Counted from the stretch's first letter, positions 8,422 through 17,740 are shown. The stretch is DNA of 64,000 nt from Anaerolineaceae bacterium (GCA_030653365.1 JAURZL010000007.1:498011-562010), one strand, 5' to 3'. The notes: a model not told the origin generated them from the letters alone. Numbers and translations are program-made.

Positions 8422-9763
8422 TGGTCACCTCCTCTAAAATTTCAACCAGATAATCAATATCGTCTTTGCTATTCATTTCTGTTACCGCAATTAACATATG
8501 ATTTGCTAACTCTGGATAATCGATGGATAAATCATATCCACCTAAAATATCATAATCCAGCAGCAATGCATTTAATTCTTTTGTTGGAATTGGTGAACGC
8601 ACAACAAACTCATTGAAAAATGGACCTAGATCAATTAATTCAAAACCCTTAATTTTGGATATTTGATCAGCAGCATAATGAGCTTTATCATAATTTAATT
8701 TGGCTACCTGTTTCAATCCATGTTTTCCAACCAACGACATATAGACTGTAGAAGCAAGTGCAATTAACCCTTGATTGGTACAAATATTAGATGTTGCTTT
8801 TTCTCGACGAATATGTTGTTCACGGGCAGTCAGGGTTAGAACATATCCTTTGTTTCCATTTCCATCAACCGTTTCTCCAACCAATCTTCCAGACAACTTT
8901 CTGATGAATTGATTCTTGGTAGCAAATAATCCCAAATAGGGTCCACCAAACGATAATGGGATACCCAGAGGTTGTCCTTCCCCGGTGACGATGTCTGCAT
9001 CAAATTCTGAAGGTGGTTTAAGCAATCCTAAGGAGATAGGATTGACAGAAACAGCCAATATAGCTCCCATAGAATGAACATGGTCAGCCAAAGCTTTGAA
9101 ATTTTGAATGCGCCCTAAGAAATCTGGGTATTGGACATATACAATTGCTGTTTCATTATCAACAAGTTTTACTAAATCTTCAGTTGATTGAAACCCTTCA
9201 AGGTTCTCGTCTCCAATTATCTTTATCTTTTCATAACCTTGAAAATAAGTTTTAATTGTTTCGCGATAATGGGGGTGGACATACCTGGATAGAACGAATT
9301 TGGTTCGTTTCCCACGAAAATGGTGAAATGCCAGAACACAAGCCTCAGCAGCAGCCGTTGCACCATCATAATGTGAAGCATTGCTGACATCCATCCCAGT
9401 CAATGAAGCGACCAAAGACTGATATTCAAATATCGCCTGTAATGTGCCCTGGGAAACTTCCGGTTGATAAGGTGTGTAGGCAGTCAAGAATTCACCTCGG
9501 GAAATAATCGCATCCACGGAAGCTGGAATATAGTGGTAATACGCTCCAGCTCCAAGAAAACATATTAAATCTTCGGTTGAGTCATTGGCAATGGCTAGAT
9601 CACTAAGATTTTGCAATGCTTCCATCTCTGAGACCGCATCCGGAAGATTTAATTCTGGATACCTAAATTTCTCAGGTACATCAACGAATAAATCTTCAAT
9701 TTTGGATAAGCCGATTTTTTCTAACATTTCCTTTCGGTCGGCTTCAGTATTTGGAATAAACAT
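8414..9763 (-). CDS. gcvPA: Glycine decarboxylase (P-protein) subunit 1
   Basis: Partner subunit of GcvPB; the two form the active alpha2-beta2 decarboxylase. The 449 residues are the usual length. Conserved segments include FLGAGAYYHYIPA, TAYTPYQPEVSQGTLQ and the NIC(T)NQGL region near residue 330. It starts at an ATG that shares one base with the gcvH stop (TAATG) and overlaps gcvPB by 8 bp, giving a tightly coupled H-PA-PB operon. Confidence 0.96.
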   Translation of the reverse strand: MFIPNTEADRKEMLEKIGLSKIEDLFVDVPEKFRYPELNLPDAVSEMEALQNLSDLAIANDSTEDLICFLGAGAYYHYIPASVDAIISRGEFLTAYTPYQPEVSQGTLQAIFEYQSLVASLTGMDVSNASHYDGATAAAEACVLAFHHFRGKRTKFVLSRYVHPHYRETIKTYFQGYEKIKIIGDENLEGFQSTEDLVKLVDNETAIVYVQYPDFLGRIQNFKALADHVHSMGAILAVSVNPISLGLLKPPSEFDADIVTGEGQPLGIPLSFGGPYLGLFATKNQFIRKLSGRLVGETVDGNGNKGYVLTLTAREQHIRREKATSNICTNQGLIALASTVYMSLVGKHGLKQVAKLNYDKAHYAADQISKIKGFELIDLGPFFNEFVVRSPIPTKELNALLLDYDILGGYDLSIDYPELANHMLIAVTEMNSKDDIDYLVEILEEVTND

Positions 9764-10155
9764 TAGTGATCTCTCTCTTCACAATATTTCGTATATTCAT
9801 CAGCCGTCATAAGTGAATCCAACTGTGACGGATCGCTTAATTCAACCTTGACCATCCATGCACGTCCGAATGGGTCAGCATTAACAGCTTCAAAATCATC
9901 CGAAAGTTTTTCATTTACTTCAACAACTTTTCCAGATACGGGTGAGGAGACATCAGCTGCAGCTTTTACAGACTCTAATGTAACAAGGGAATCACCTTTA
10001 GAAAAATCATCTCCTGGTTCAACAAGAAATTCTAAGTAAACAATATCGGAAAGTTGAGATTGCGCATAATCGGATACACCAATTGTGGCTACATTTCCTT
10101 CTACGCTTACCCATTCATCGGTCTTAGCGAACTTTAAGTTACTTGGATTTGACAT
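9763..10155 (-). CDS. gcvH: Glycine cleavage system H protein
   Basis: Small lipoyl carrier that shuttles the aminomethyl intermediate between P-, T- and L-proteins. The 130 residues are typical. The lipoylation site is Lys64 in LVTLESVKAAADV, and the following SSPVSGKVVEVN segment is the conserved hammerhead turn. AAAAGGAG precedes the ATG by 5-6 nt. It is the first gene of the gcv operon, about 145 nt downstream of a good sigma-70 promoter. Confidence 0.96.
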   Translation of the reverse strand: MSNPSNLKFAKTDEWVSVEGNVATIGVSDYAQSQLSDIVYLEFLVEPGDDFSKGDSLVTLESVKAAADVSSPVSGKVVEVNEKLSDDFEAVNADPFGRAWMVKVELSDPSQLDSLMTADEYTKYCEERDH

Positions 10156-10307
10156 TTTTTCTCCTTTTTTGAATTCAAATTAATTTTTTCTTTGAATTAA
10201 ATGTTTTTGTATGGTAGGAATTTTGAAAAGTATATTTATTTGTGAATTAACTAATATTTTTGATCCTTTTATTTTTGATTTATATTTCTTTATTTTATTA
10301 CAAAATC

Positions 10308-10336
10308 ATTCTATGGGCATTAAAAATTTTAGTCAA
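10308..10336 (-). promoter_or_regulatory. Predicted sigma-70 promoter of the gcv operon
   Basis: Minus strand TTGACT (10336-10331), 17-bp spacer, TAGAAT (10313-10308). The leader to gcvH would be about 145 nt of very AT-rich sequence. I looked for a glycine riboswitch there and saw no paired aptamer structure. Confidence 0.65.
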
Positions 10337-10361
10337 TTATATATTGATAGTTGAGATCTTG

Positions 10362-11924
10362 TTATTCTTTTGGTGGATAACCAGTGATTGAACGAATTTC
10401 ATCGTACAAAGGTTTTAATCTTTTGTACATGGGCAAATATACCTTTCGGTATAAATCATCGTAAATTTTGATATTCTCATTATTTGGTTCAACTATTTTA
10501 CCAATTTTAGTCATATTCTGAACAGCTGATTCAAAATCGGAATAATATCCCATCCCAACCGCTGCTACGATTGATGCTCCTAATCCAGACGCTTCATAAA
10601 TTTCTGGTCTTGAAACCTGAAGATTAAATATATCTGCAGTTATATGCATTGCTGCGTTACTTTGGCTTCCTCCGCCTGCTACTCTGAGTTCAGTAATCGG
10701 TACTTTACTCCTTTTTTCCGTTCTTTCTGCGCCTTCCCTGAGCGCATATGCCAGACCCTCAATGATCGAACGATATAAATGGGCTCGTGTATGAACATCC
10801 CCAAAACCAATAATTGCTCCTTTTGCTTCAGGACCAGGTTTTTTAAGTCCGGGAGACCAGAATGGTTGTAAGACCAACCCCATTGACCCTGGTGGTACAG
10901 AATTGATTAAATCATCAAACAATTCTTCCGGTTCAACTCCTCGCTGCGAGGCTAATCTTTGTTCATTCAATCCAAATTCTCGTTTGAACCAACTTACCAT
11001 CCAATATCCACGATAGATTTGCATTTCCAGGCTATATCTTCCTGGAACTGCGGACGGGTAAGGCGGAATTAATGGAATTATTTCGGTATATTTTTTATGA
11101 GTTGTATTGATAGTTGCAGTTGTACCGTAACTGAGACAGGCAATATTGGGCTGGACACAACCTGCACCAATTACTTCACAAGCTTTGTCAGCAGCGGTCG
11201 CGATCAGTGGCAATCCAATCGGAATTCCGGTTTCTTTACTGGCTTGTTCTGACACATTTCCTAGGATTTTGGAAGGTGGAATCAACTCAGGAAGTATTTC
11301 TTTTGAAATTGGCACCGCTTGCCATTTCCAGTCCCACGAACTTGACCAGTGTTGGTTTTTATAATCAAACGGAAGATATCCAACCTGACAACCAATGGAA
11401 TCAATATATTTATCTGTCATTCGATATGAGAGGTATCCAGACAACAATAAGTATTTATGGGTTGCGTTCCAAATATCTGGTTGATGGGTGCGAATCCAAT
11501 TGCATTCTGCTTCAGCCTGTAAATAAGCAACTGTTTCATTCATACCGGACAATGCAAATAAAACTCCCCAGATACCTTTTACAGGATCTAATCCTTCAGT
11601 ACGTCTTTGATCCAACCAGATGATTGCTGGTCGAAGTGGTTTTCCTTGTTTGTCCAGATTGATTACCGTTGATCTTTGAGTTGTGATAGTTACGCAAGAT
11701 ATAGAACTCTTATCAACACCTGGTATTTTCCACAATTCTTGGCAAGCATCACACAATGTGCTCCAGAATTGCTCCGGATCAAGCTCTAGAAAACCTGGTT
11801 CAGGTGATGAGTAATTATCAATCAATTTTCGAGTCTTGAATAAAAGATTACCTTTAGGATCAAAAATCATTGCACGAGTACTCTGCGTACCATTATCAAT
11901 TGCTAAAATATTTTCACCACTCAT
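10362..11924 (-). CDS. FGGY-family carbohydrate kinase
   Basis: ATP-dependent sugar or polyol kinase of the xylulokinase/glycerol kinase superfamily. The 520 residues contain the N-terminal phosphate-binding motif DNGTQSTRAMIFD, the second actin-like domain motif SYGTTATINTT, and the C-terminal adenosine motif AGGGSQSNAAMHI. The exact substrate cannot be read from the sequence; glycerol, a pentulose or another polyol are possible. The start is placed at the ATG at 11924 because GGAG lies 6 nt upstream; an upstream in-frame ATG (11936) overlaps that site. It lies 18 bp downstream of a FadR-like regulator on the same strand, which suggests acyl-CoA or lipid-linked control, perhaps of glycerol released from lipids (inference). 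Confidence 0.88.
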   Translation of the reverse strand: MSGENILAIDNGTQSTRAMIFDPKGNLLFKTRKLIDNYSSPEPGFLELDPEQFWSTLCDACQELWKIPGVDKSSISCVTITTQRSTVINLDKQGKPLRPAIIWLDQRRTEGLDPVKGIWGVLFALSGMNETVAYLQAEAECNWIRTHQPDIWNATHKYLLLSGYLSYRMTDKYIDSIGCQVGYLPFDYKNQHWSSSWDWKWQAVPISKEILPELIPPSKILGNVSEQASKETGIPIGLPLIATAADKACEVIGAGCVQPNIACLSYGTTATINTTHKKYTEIIPLIPPYPSAVPGRYSLEMQIYRGYWMVSWFKREFGLNEQRLASQRGVEPEELFDDLINSVPPGSMGLVLQPFWSPGLKKPGPEAKGAIIGFGDVHTRAHLYRSIIEGLAYALREGAERTEKRSKVPITELRVAGGGSQSNAAMHITADIFNLQVSRPEIYEASGLGASIVAAVGMGYYSDFESAVQNMTKIGKIVEPNNENIKIYDDLYRKVYLPMYKRLKPLYDEIRSITGYPPKE

Positions 11925-11942
11925 AAAAAACTCCATTGAAAG

Positions 11943-12629
11943 TTAGGTAGCATTTTTCCAAAGTAAAATACTTTCTTCCATTATTTTTTCAGTAATTTCT
12001 AAAGCGACCTGTAGTTGGTTATTAAGTAAGGCAGTTTTTAGGTCGTGATAAAAGGAAATTGAGAGAGATTTTGCTTTTTCATTATGGAAATATATCACTG
12101 CTTTTTGAGTAAATAATTCTTTAAATCCGTTCAGTATTAAGGTAAAAATTGGATTACCTGATAATTGCGTTAATTTTTGGTGTAAAAGAAAGTCAAACTC
12201 TGAAAATATTTTTGGGTCGTTATGAAGTTGAGGTGCTTGCTCTAAAAAGGAAATGATTGCTTCGGGATTATTCTTTGCAGCCATAAAAGTGTAAGTCGGA
12301 CACAACAAAAACCGGATCTGCAGCAAATTTATCACAAAATCTTCTGGCAAATCATTTGAATACTTTGATATTGAAGATAAAACATTCAAATTGCCTTCAG
12401 TCCAATAATTTCGAACTCTGGTGGTTTTACCTTGATGAATCTCAATCCATCCATCTCTTGACAATCTTTGAAGAGCTTCGCGTAAGGTTGGGCGTGTCAC
12501 TCCTATCAATGTGGATAAATCTCTCTCTGAAGGAAGAGAACTGTTAATTGGAAATACTCCTTCTACGATTGCATTGATAATTCGTTGTTCTGCAACTTCT
12601 GCTGGTTTCTCAGGTATCTCCCATTGCAT
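11943..12629 (-). CDS. FadR-like GntR-family regulator
   Basis: 228 residues: an N-terminal winged helix-turn-helix with LPSERDLSTLIGVTRPTLRE and LQRLSRDGWIEIHQGKTTRV, then an all-helical ligand domain with SGNPIFTLILNGFKELFT. As recalled, both parts match Escherichia coli FadR far more closely than generic GntR proteins, including the recognition helix and the acyl-CoA-binding C-terminal domain (FadR_C). E. coli FadR represses fatty-acid degradation and is released from DNA by long-chain acyl-CoA. Here the neighbour is an FGGY kinase. AAAGGAA precedes the ATG, and a FadR-like operator lies about 30 bp upstream, so autoregulation is likely. Confidence 0.85.
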   Translation of the reverse strand: MQWEIPEKPAEVAEQRIINAIVEGVFPINSSLPSERDLSTLIGVTRPTLREALQRLSRDGWIEIHQGKTTRVRNYWTEGNLNVLSSISKYSNDLPEDFVINLLQIRFLLCPTYTFMAAKNNPEAIISFLEQAPQLHNDPKIFSEFDFLLHQKLTQLSGNPIFTLILNGFKELFTQKAVIYFHNEKAKSLSISFYHDLKTALLNNQLQVALEITEKIMEESILLWKNAT

Positions 12630-12655
12630 AAAAGAAAATTCCTTTCATAGGTTAG

Positions 12656-12666
12656 AGGTCTTACCA
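12656..12666. promoter_or_regulatory. Candidate FadR operator upstream of the FadR-like gene
   Basis: The minus strand reads TGGTAAGACCT. The E. coli FadR core is TGGTCNGACCA, and the fadB site, as recalled, has TGGTACGACCA; 9 of 11 positions agree with the latter. It sits 27 bp upstream of the regulator's start codon, a position suited to autorepression. Confidence 0.5.
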
Positions 12667-12708
12667 TTTGAGTTTACATTAATATTTGTAATTTTCATAT
12701 CAAGTTCA

Positions 12709-12790
12709 GTATCATCTCAATAAATTGGGATTGGTGGTTATTTGGCGAAGATCGCAACCAACCACAATATGACTGTGAAGATGAAAAGTT
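12709..12790 (+). ncRNA. Copy A of an unrecognised structured intergenic element (possible RNA)
   Basis: 5' box ATCATCTCAATAAA at 12711-12724, then GGG, then a hairpin: GTGGTT (12734-12739) with AACCAC (12760-12765), a 2x2 internal loop, TT/AA, a bulged G, and GCGA/TCGC closed by a 3-nt loop. The 3' box GAAGATGAAAAGTT is at 12777-12790. TCATCT (12712-12717) can pair with AGATGA (12779-12784) to close the element. The same layout recurs at 17741-17831 and, inverted, at 31388-31470. The methyltransferase start lies 26 nt downstream. Whether it is transcribed is unknown. Confidence 0.5.
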
Positions 12791-12816
12791 ACTATGGTTG
12801 CAATTGTAAATAAGAT

Positions 12817-13473
12817 ATGAGATTATATTTCTCTATGAGAAAAGTTGTTAGAAATTTTGTCATTTGGTTTTTGAAAAATTTATATGAGTCCCTCGCATGG
12901 GGATATGATTTTGTTGCTTGCATCGTTTCATTTGGACAATGGCATAATTGGAATTATCAAATTTCAAATTTTTTGTTAAAGGATGAAAAAATTTTGGAAT
13001 TAGGTATTGGGACGGGTGTCCTCCATAAAAACTTACTATTAGAGGGGTTTCAACTTTTTGGTTGTGATTTGAGTTCTCAGATGTTGGCCATATCGACCAA
13101 AAGACTTAAGCAACCAGAACAAAAATTAATTAGGGCTGATAATCAAAAATTACCTTTTACCAATTGTAGTTTTCAAAAAATAATTGCAACTTTTCCAAGT
13201 GACTATGTTTTTTCAAATCAATTTTGGCGAGAATGTAGTCGTCTGTTAACAGATGAAGGAGAATTAATTATCTTGTTGAGTGTGGTTTTTGAGAAATATA
13301 ATATTCTGAATTTTTTTTATCGGATCTTATATCAAGTATCTGGCCAGGCTATTACGAAAGACAATGTTGAAAAAGCTGTTTTTGATATGTTCGATCCAGA
13401 AACTGATAGAAAAATTGTCTGGTACCCTTATAAAAATGTGGAATTATGTTTTTTATCATTAAAGAATAAATAA
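12817..13473 (+). CDS. Class I SAM-dependent methyltransferase
   Basis: 218 residues with the SAM-binding motif I ELGIGTGVLHKN (about residues 65-76), the acidic residue of motif II in FGCDLSSQML, a motif III-like IRADNQKLPF and a post-motif LTDEGELIIL. The layout is that of Methyltransf_11-type small-molecule or quinone methyltransferases. The substrate is unknown. There is no Shine-Dalgarno before the ATG at 12817; a second in-frame ATG at 12835 has an AT-rich -10-like stretch just upstream and could be a leaderless start. The gene follows element copy A and precedes a PPM phosphatase on the same strand, which has its own promoter. Confidence 0.85.
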   Translation: MRLYFSMRKVVRNFVIWFLKNLYESLAWGYDFVACIVSFGQWHNWNYQISNFLLKDEKILELGIGTGVLHKNLLLEGFQLFGCDLSSQMLAISTKRLKQPEQKLIRADNQKLPFTNCSFQKIIATFPSDYVFSNQFWRECSRLLTDEGELIILLSVVFEKYNILNFFYRILYQVSGQAITKDNVEKAVFDMFDPETDRKIVWYPYKNVELCFLSLKNK

Positions 13474-13478
13474 ACATT

Positions 13479-13506
13479 TTGTTTAATCGCAGATATATAT
13501 TAGAAT
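13479..13506 (+). promoter_or_regulatory. Predicted promoter of the PPM phosphatase gene, leaderless
   Basis: TTGTTT (13479-13484), 16-bp spacer, TAGAAT (13501-13506), then 7 nt (CAAGTTT) to the ATG at 13514. No Shine-Dalgarno is present. Confidence 0.5.
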
Positions 13507-13513
13507 CAAGTTT

Positions 13514-14239
13514 ATGGAAATTCAATTAGCTGTAGCCAAAGTTGTCAAATACGACTCTTTAGAGAGTGGTGATTCGTTGGAAATTGTAGAACGACCTATG
13601 GGTGGAGTGTCATGTGTTTTGGCTGATGCACGATCATCTGGTTCTTCATCCAAATTAATCTCATCGATGGTTGTGCGAAAAGTAATTAGTTTACTTTCTG
13701 ATGGGGTCCGTGATGGAGCAGCAGCCAGAGCCGCTTCGGATTATCTTTTTATGGAAAAAGGCGGCAGTTGCAGTGTTTATATGAACATCCTTTCTGCAGA
13801 TCTTCAAACACAAACTTTGGTGATTTCCAGGAACAATCCAACTGCTGTGTTCATTTCTCAGGCAGACCAAATTGAATGTATTTCCAGTGAAAGCATACCT
13901 ATTGGTCATGCAAGGAATATTCGACCATCAATTACAGAAATCAGTCTAATTCCACGAACTACTGTTGTTCTTTATACCGATGGGGTTATGAGAGCAGGGG
14001 AAAGATTTGGACAATCAATAGATTTTTGTTCGATGATTCAGGCATATTTAGATGAACAAGAACCAACCGCACAGTATATCGCAGATGCTTTATTGTCACA
14101 TGCAATCAGGTTAGATCAAAATAGACCGAATGATGATATGTCGGTTGTTGTTCTACGCGTCATTGAAAAATCGGATGACAATATTAGAAGATTATCGGTC
14201 AGATTGCCTTTCAATGAACATTCGCAAGGGTTGGAATAA
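13514..14239 (+). CDS. SpoIIE/RsbU-type PP2C-like serine phosphatase
   Basis: 241 residues forming a stand-alone PPM/SpoIIE domain. Metal-ligand motifs are recognisable: VLADARSSG near residue 36 (family DGxG region), VLYTDGVMRA near residue 155 and NDDMSVVVL near residue 212. Such phosphatases usually dephosphorylate STAS-domain anti-anti-sigma factors or act in partner-switching signalling. No sensor domain, kinase or STAS gene is adjacent, so the partner is unknown. It reads in the same direction as the methyltransferase 40 bp upstream but has its own predicted leaderless promoter. A small dyad (CAAACC/GGTTTG, 14251-14267) follows the gene without a T run. Confidence 0.85.
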   Translation: MEIQLAVAKVVKYDSLESGDSLEIVERPMGGVSCVLADARSSGSSSKLISSMVVRKVISLLSDGVRDGAAARAASDYLFMEKGGSCSVYMNILSADLQTQTLVISRNNPTAVFISQADQIECISSESIPIGHARNIRPSITEISLIPRTTVVLYTDGVMRAGERFGQSIDFCSMIQAYLDEQEPTAQYIADALLSHAIRLDQNRPNDDMSVVVLRVIEKSDDNIRRLSVRLPFNEHSQGLE

Positions 14240-14312
14240 TTGCCTGTTTGCAAACCGATTTGGTTTGAATAGTAAAAATCAAAACAATTCCTTAATGGTT
14301 TGAAGAGATCTA

Positions 14313-15395
14313 ATGAATATTGGTTATTTTATATCTTCACATGGTTTTGGCCACGCAGCCAGGGCTTGTGCTGTCATGGATAAACTATCAGTAGAACAAG
14401 AAGTAAAATTCACAATTTTTTCAAATACTCCCAAATGGTTTTTTGATAATTCATTGACTTTCCCCTTTGAAAATATTTCATCATCAACCGATGTTGGATT
14501 GGTGCAAACTAATCCATTCAATGAAGACCTGGAACTGACACTTTCTGAACTAAAAAAGTTTTTACCATACCCAAAAAAATCGTTAGGAATATTGGAACAA
14601 ATAATCATTCAGAAGAATATTTCATTAATAATTTGCGATATTTCTCCATTAGGTTTGAAAATCGCAGAAAGACTTAATATTCCTTCAATCCTGATTGAAA
14701 ATTTTACCTGGGATTGGATTTATGAAAGTTATGTGGACCAATATCCCGAATTTGGTTTTTATATATCCTATTTACATAAAATAAATAACTCTGCGACGAT
14801 ACACATTACCTGTGAACCATATTGCAAAAAAATAGAGAATTCAATAATAATTCCACCAATTTTTCGTGAACCAAGGAGTAAAAAAGCAGAAGTAAAAGAA
14901 CAACTTGGCATTGAGGAAAATGAAAAAATGATTTTGATTTCAATGGGAGGGATACCTATCGAGAAAATTGGAAGATCGAATAAAGACCAATTTTCTGATT
15001 ATAAATTCGTAATACCTATTGGTAATCTTGAAACAAGAACTTTACTCAATAATGTCATTTATTTGCCTCATAATCATAAATTCTTCCATCCGGATCTGGT
15101 GAATGCATCTGATGTGGTCGTGGGCAAGGTGGGCTACAGTACGATTGCCGAAACGTATTCTCTTCAAAAACCATTTTTATTTTTAGGCCGCAAGAAGTTT
15201 CGCGAATCCAAAGTACTAGAAAAATATGTGAGACAAAATATGATATCTGAATCGATTGAATTTGAAGATTTATTTACGAATAGATTTTATGATCTGATTC
15301 AAAAAAATTCTTTATTTCGAGAAATGAAAATGCAGCCAGATAATGGGGCGACTTTAGTTGCTAAATTAATTATCAACTCGTTTTTACAGAAATAA
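14313..15395 (+). CDS. GT28/MurG-like glycosyltransferase-fold protein
   Basis: 360 residues. The N-terminus IGYFISSHGFGHAARA is the glycine-rich His motif of UDP-sugar-processing GT-B proteins (MurG, GT28, and the N-terminal domain of L-arabinokinase-like proteins). The C-terminal domain has DVVVGKVGYSTIAETYS, the typical nucleotide-sugar-binding region that ends in a Glu. A role in glycolipid or envelope sugar transfer is likely; the donor and acceptor are unknown. GAGA lies 5-7 nt before the ATG. Its stop codon directly abuts the stop of the convergent histidine kinase, with no base between. Confidence 0.75.
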   Translation: MNIGYFISSHGFGHAARACAVMDKLSVEQEVKFTIFSNTPKWFFDNSLTFPFENISSSTDVGLVQTNPFNEDLELTLSELKKFLPYPKKSLGILEQIIIQKNISLIICDISPLGLKIAERLNIPSILIENFTWDWIYESYVDQYPEFGFYISYLHKINNSATIHITCEPYCKKIENSIIIPPIFREPRSKKAEVKEQLGIEENEKMILISMGGIPIEKIGRSNKDQFSDYKFVIPIGNLETRTLLNNVIYLPHNHKFFHPDLVNASDVVVGKVGYSTIAETYSLQKPFLFLGRKKFRESKVLEKYVRQNMISESIEFEDLFTNRFYDLIQKNSLFREMKMQPDNGATLVAKLIINSFLQK

Positions 15396-17672
15396 TTAGT
15401 CTGATTTAATTTCCCACATTACTGAAACAGTAGTTCCAACTCCAGGCTTGCTGTCAATTTCTAAAACTGCATCAATCGCTTCAGCACGTTCCTTCATTAT
15501 GTTAATACCCAGATGATTGGATGGAATATTAATTTCACTCATTCCTTTTCCATCATCAGTAATTTTGAGCATATAGTTTTCATGTTTTTTCTTTAATGTC
15601 ACTTTCACTAAATTAGCGTTTGCATGTTTTGCAATGTTGTTGAATGCTTCTTGAGCGATACGGTAAAGAGCAATTTTCAATTCCTCTTCAATTTCCGGAA
15701 ATTCATCAAATTCAACTTCAACTGGAATTCTGGTTCGTCCACTCAATGCTTCAGATAATTGTTTGATTAACTCAGAAAAGGATGCATCCTTTAGAGCAGT
15801 CGGCCGTAATTCAAGCAATAGAGTTCGCATTTCTGCCAGAGCTCCTCGCGTTAGTTGTCGAAGTTCCTCTAATCGTTTTTCTCCCTCAACTGCATTTTTC
15901 TTCCATAACCTTGGAATAACTTCAGCAATTAATGTTGCTGAAAAAAGAGTTTGAGTTACAGCATCATGTAAATCTCTGGCCAAACGGTTTCTTTCTGCAA
16001 CAATAGCAATTTCTTTTTCCTGATTTCTCAGGCGAGCATTTTCGATTGCCAATGAGACTTGAGATGCCAGGGTGAGCCCCAGGTAGATATCTTCTTCTGA
16101 AAATGTCGTTTGATTCATATAATAAAATGTCATTGTTCCGTATAAATCTTCATCAATTATTAATGGAACTATTAGGTGGCTTTTGTAATATCTTAAAATC
16201 GCTTTAGCCCAAAGCCTTTGTGCTGATGATAATTCCATCGGATCCTCCAGATAACGACCTAAGGATTCCTGGAGATTTGAAACCACAACTGGTTTGTTTT
16301 CACGAAGCACAATCTCCGAGCCCCCCGAGTAGAAAGGGAGATCCTGGATGACAGAAAATTCTTCTGGTAAATTCGAAGAGGCTTCTGTAATGACCGTGTT
16401 TGATTCATAATTAATTTTCCGTATCATTGTTGAAGAAGCATTAAGCAATTCTCTTGACTGAGCGGCAATATAATTTAGTAATTCGATGATATCTGTTTTC
16501 GAATTTAACATTTTCAAAATATCTCGCAATGCTTCTGCAATTTTGCGTCTTCGCTCGGCCTCCTCCCTCCTGTCGTATTCTTCTTTATATAATCGAGCAT
16601 TATCCAATGCAATAATTGCACTATTGGCAAACATTTTTAATAAACGTTCATCTTCACGTCCGAATTGGCCATTGATCTTGTCAGCAACAGAAATTACGCC
16701 GATCGTTTTCCTCCCAGAAATCAATGGAACAAACAAAATGGATTTGACATTTGAAAGGTGTACCGCTTCCTTAAAAGCACCAACCGCATGGGAACTATCA
16801 TCAATTAAATATGGTGACCCAGTTTTAAATGCCACACCAGCAAGAGAACCCTCTATAGGTATTTCAAACCCTAAAGGCAATAAATTTTCTTTTTCCCCTG
16901 AAATTACTTTCAGGATTAATTTACCACTCTCAAAAAAATATAATGTACCTAATTCAGTTTGTGTCAGTCTTCTCGCTTCGTCCGCAATTATTTGAATAAC
17001 ATGATCTACATGTAGTTCGGAAGTAAGTGCTTTTTGAATATTCAATAAAGTAGTTAACTCATTTGTTTTTTCATTAATTTTTTGTTCTAAGGAGAGGTAG
17101 AGATTTTGAATTTTAATTTCATATTTTCTACGTTCAAACACATTTATAAAAATATTGGCAATATTGCTAAATACATCAATGGAAAGATCATTCCAGATTC
17201 TTGAATCTTGATAATCAGTAAAAGAAACCCAGCCGACCAATTCATCTTTCAACAACAATGGAATAAATAAAATTGATTTAACCTTTTCTTTTGAGAATAA
17301 ATCTTGTTCAGACGTAGAAAAATTTTGAAAACCTTCAGCGTTTGAAAATTGAATATGGTTGTGTCTTTTCAACTGGTCTACTACAAATTGGAATGTTTCG
17401 ATTAAGTCTTGTTTTGAAAAATGTATATGACTTGGAAAATCACCATTTTTTTGCCACTCAATAACTGTTTGATCGCTTTCAGGATCGATATTATAGATCG
17501 TAATTTGATCATTGCCTGAGCAACCAGCAATTTGTTCCAATCCAATCAATAATCCCTCCTGGAATTGGTTGGAATCTAGATTAATAAAATGTGTTGAAAT
17601 TGATCTAACCAATTTCTCCAAACGAAGGCGATCTTTTAGGTCATTTTGAAGTTTTTCGTCCAATTTGGTCAT
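15396..17672 (-). CDS. GAF-domain sensor histidine kinase, NarL/HisKA_3 type, orphan
   Basis: 758 residues without membrane segments, so a cytoplasmic sensor. Three GAF-like domains are visible: about 25-180, 215-365 (SILFVPLISGRKTIGVIS) and 390-545 (HLIVPLIIDEDLYGTMTFY), with a coiled coil between the first two. The dimerisation/phosphoacceptor helix has RNRLARDLHDAVTQ, and the ATPase domain has QEAFNNIAKHA and DDGKGM. This architecture normally pairs with a LuxR-type response regulator, but none is adjacent. There is no Shine-Dalgarno; a TATAAA lies 6 nt before the ATG. The signal is unknown, and GAF domains could bind small molecules or haem. Confidence 0.9.
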   Translation of the reverse strand: MTKLDEKLQNDLKDRLRLEKLVRSISTHFINLDSNQFQEGLLIGLEQIAGCSGNDQITIYNIDPESDQTVIEWQKNGDFPSHIHFSKQDLIETFQFVVDQLKRHNHIQFSNAEGFQNFSTSEQDLFSKEKVKSILFIPLLLKDELVGWVSFTDYQDSRIWNDLSIDVFSNIANIFINVFERRKYEIKIQNLYLSLEQKINEKTNELTTLLNIQKALTSELHVDHVIQIIADEARRLTQTELGTLYFFESGKLILKVISGEKENLLPLGFEIPIEGSLAGVAFKTGSPYLIDDSSHAVGAFKEAVHLSNVKSILFVPLISGRKTIGVISVADKINGQFGREDERLLKMFANSAIIALDNARLYKEEYDRREEAERRRKIAEALRDILKMLNSKTDIIELLNYIAAQSRELLNASSTMIRKINYESNTVITEASSNLPEEFSVIQDLPFYSGGSEIVLRENKPVVVSNLQESLGRYLEDPMELSSAQRLWAKAILRYYKSHLIVPLIIDEDLYGTMTFYYMNQTTFSEEDIYLGLTLASQVSLAIENARLRNQEKEIAIVAERNRLARDLHDAVTQTLFSATLIAEVIPRLWKKNAVEGEKRLEELRQLTRGALAEMRTLLLELRPTALKDASFSELIKQLSEALSGRTRIPVEVEFDEFPEIEEELKIALYRIAQEAFNNIAKHANANLVKVTLKKKHENYMLKITDDGKGMSEINIPSNHLGINIMKERAEAIDAVLEIDSKPGVGTTVSVMWEIKSD

Positions 17673-17678
17673 CGTTTA

Positions 17679-17684
17679 TTTATA
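17679..17684 (-). promoter_or_regulatory. -10 element 6 nt before the histidine kinase ATG (predicted leaderless start)
   Basis: Minus strand TATAAA is followed by TAAACG and the ATG at 17672. The -35 region is weak. Confidence 0.4.
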
Positions 17685-17740
17685 TATAAAAACAAATTTG
17701 AATGAATAGAAATTATATCTCTAATTTATTAAAAATCTAT

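Noticed and set aside
10156-10301. Possible glycine riboswitch in the gcv leader
   Set aside because: The leader is almost pure A/T-rich sequence with no paired GC stems or tandem aptamers.
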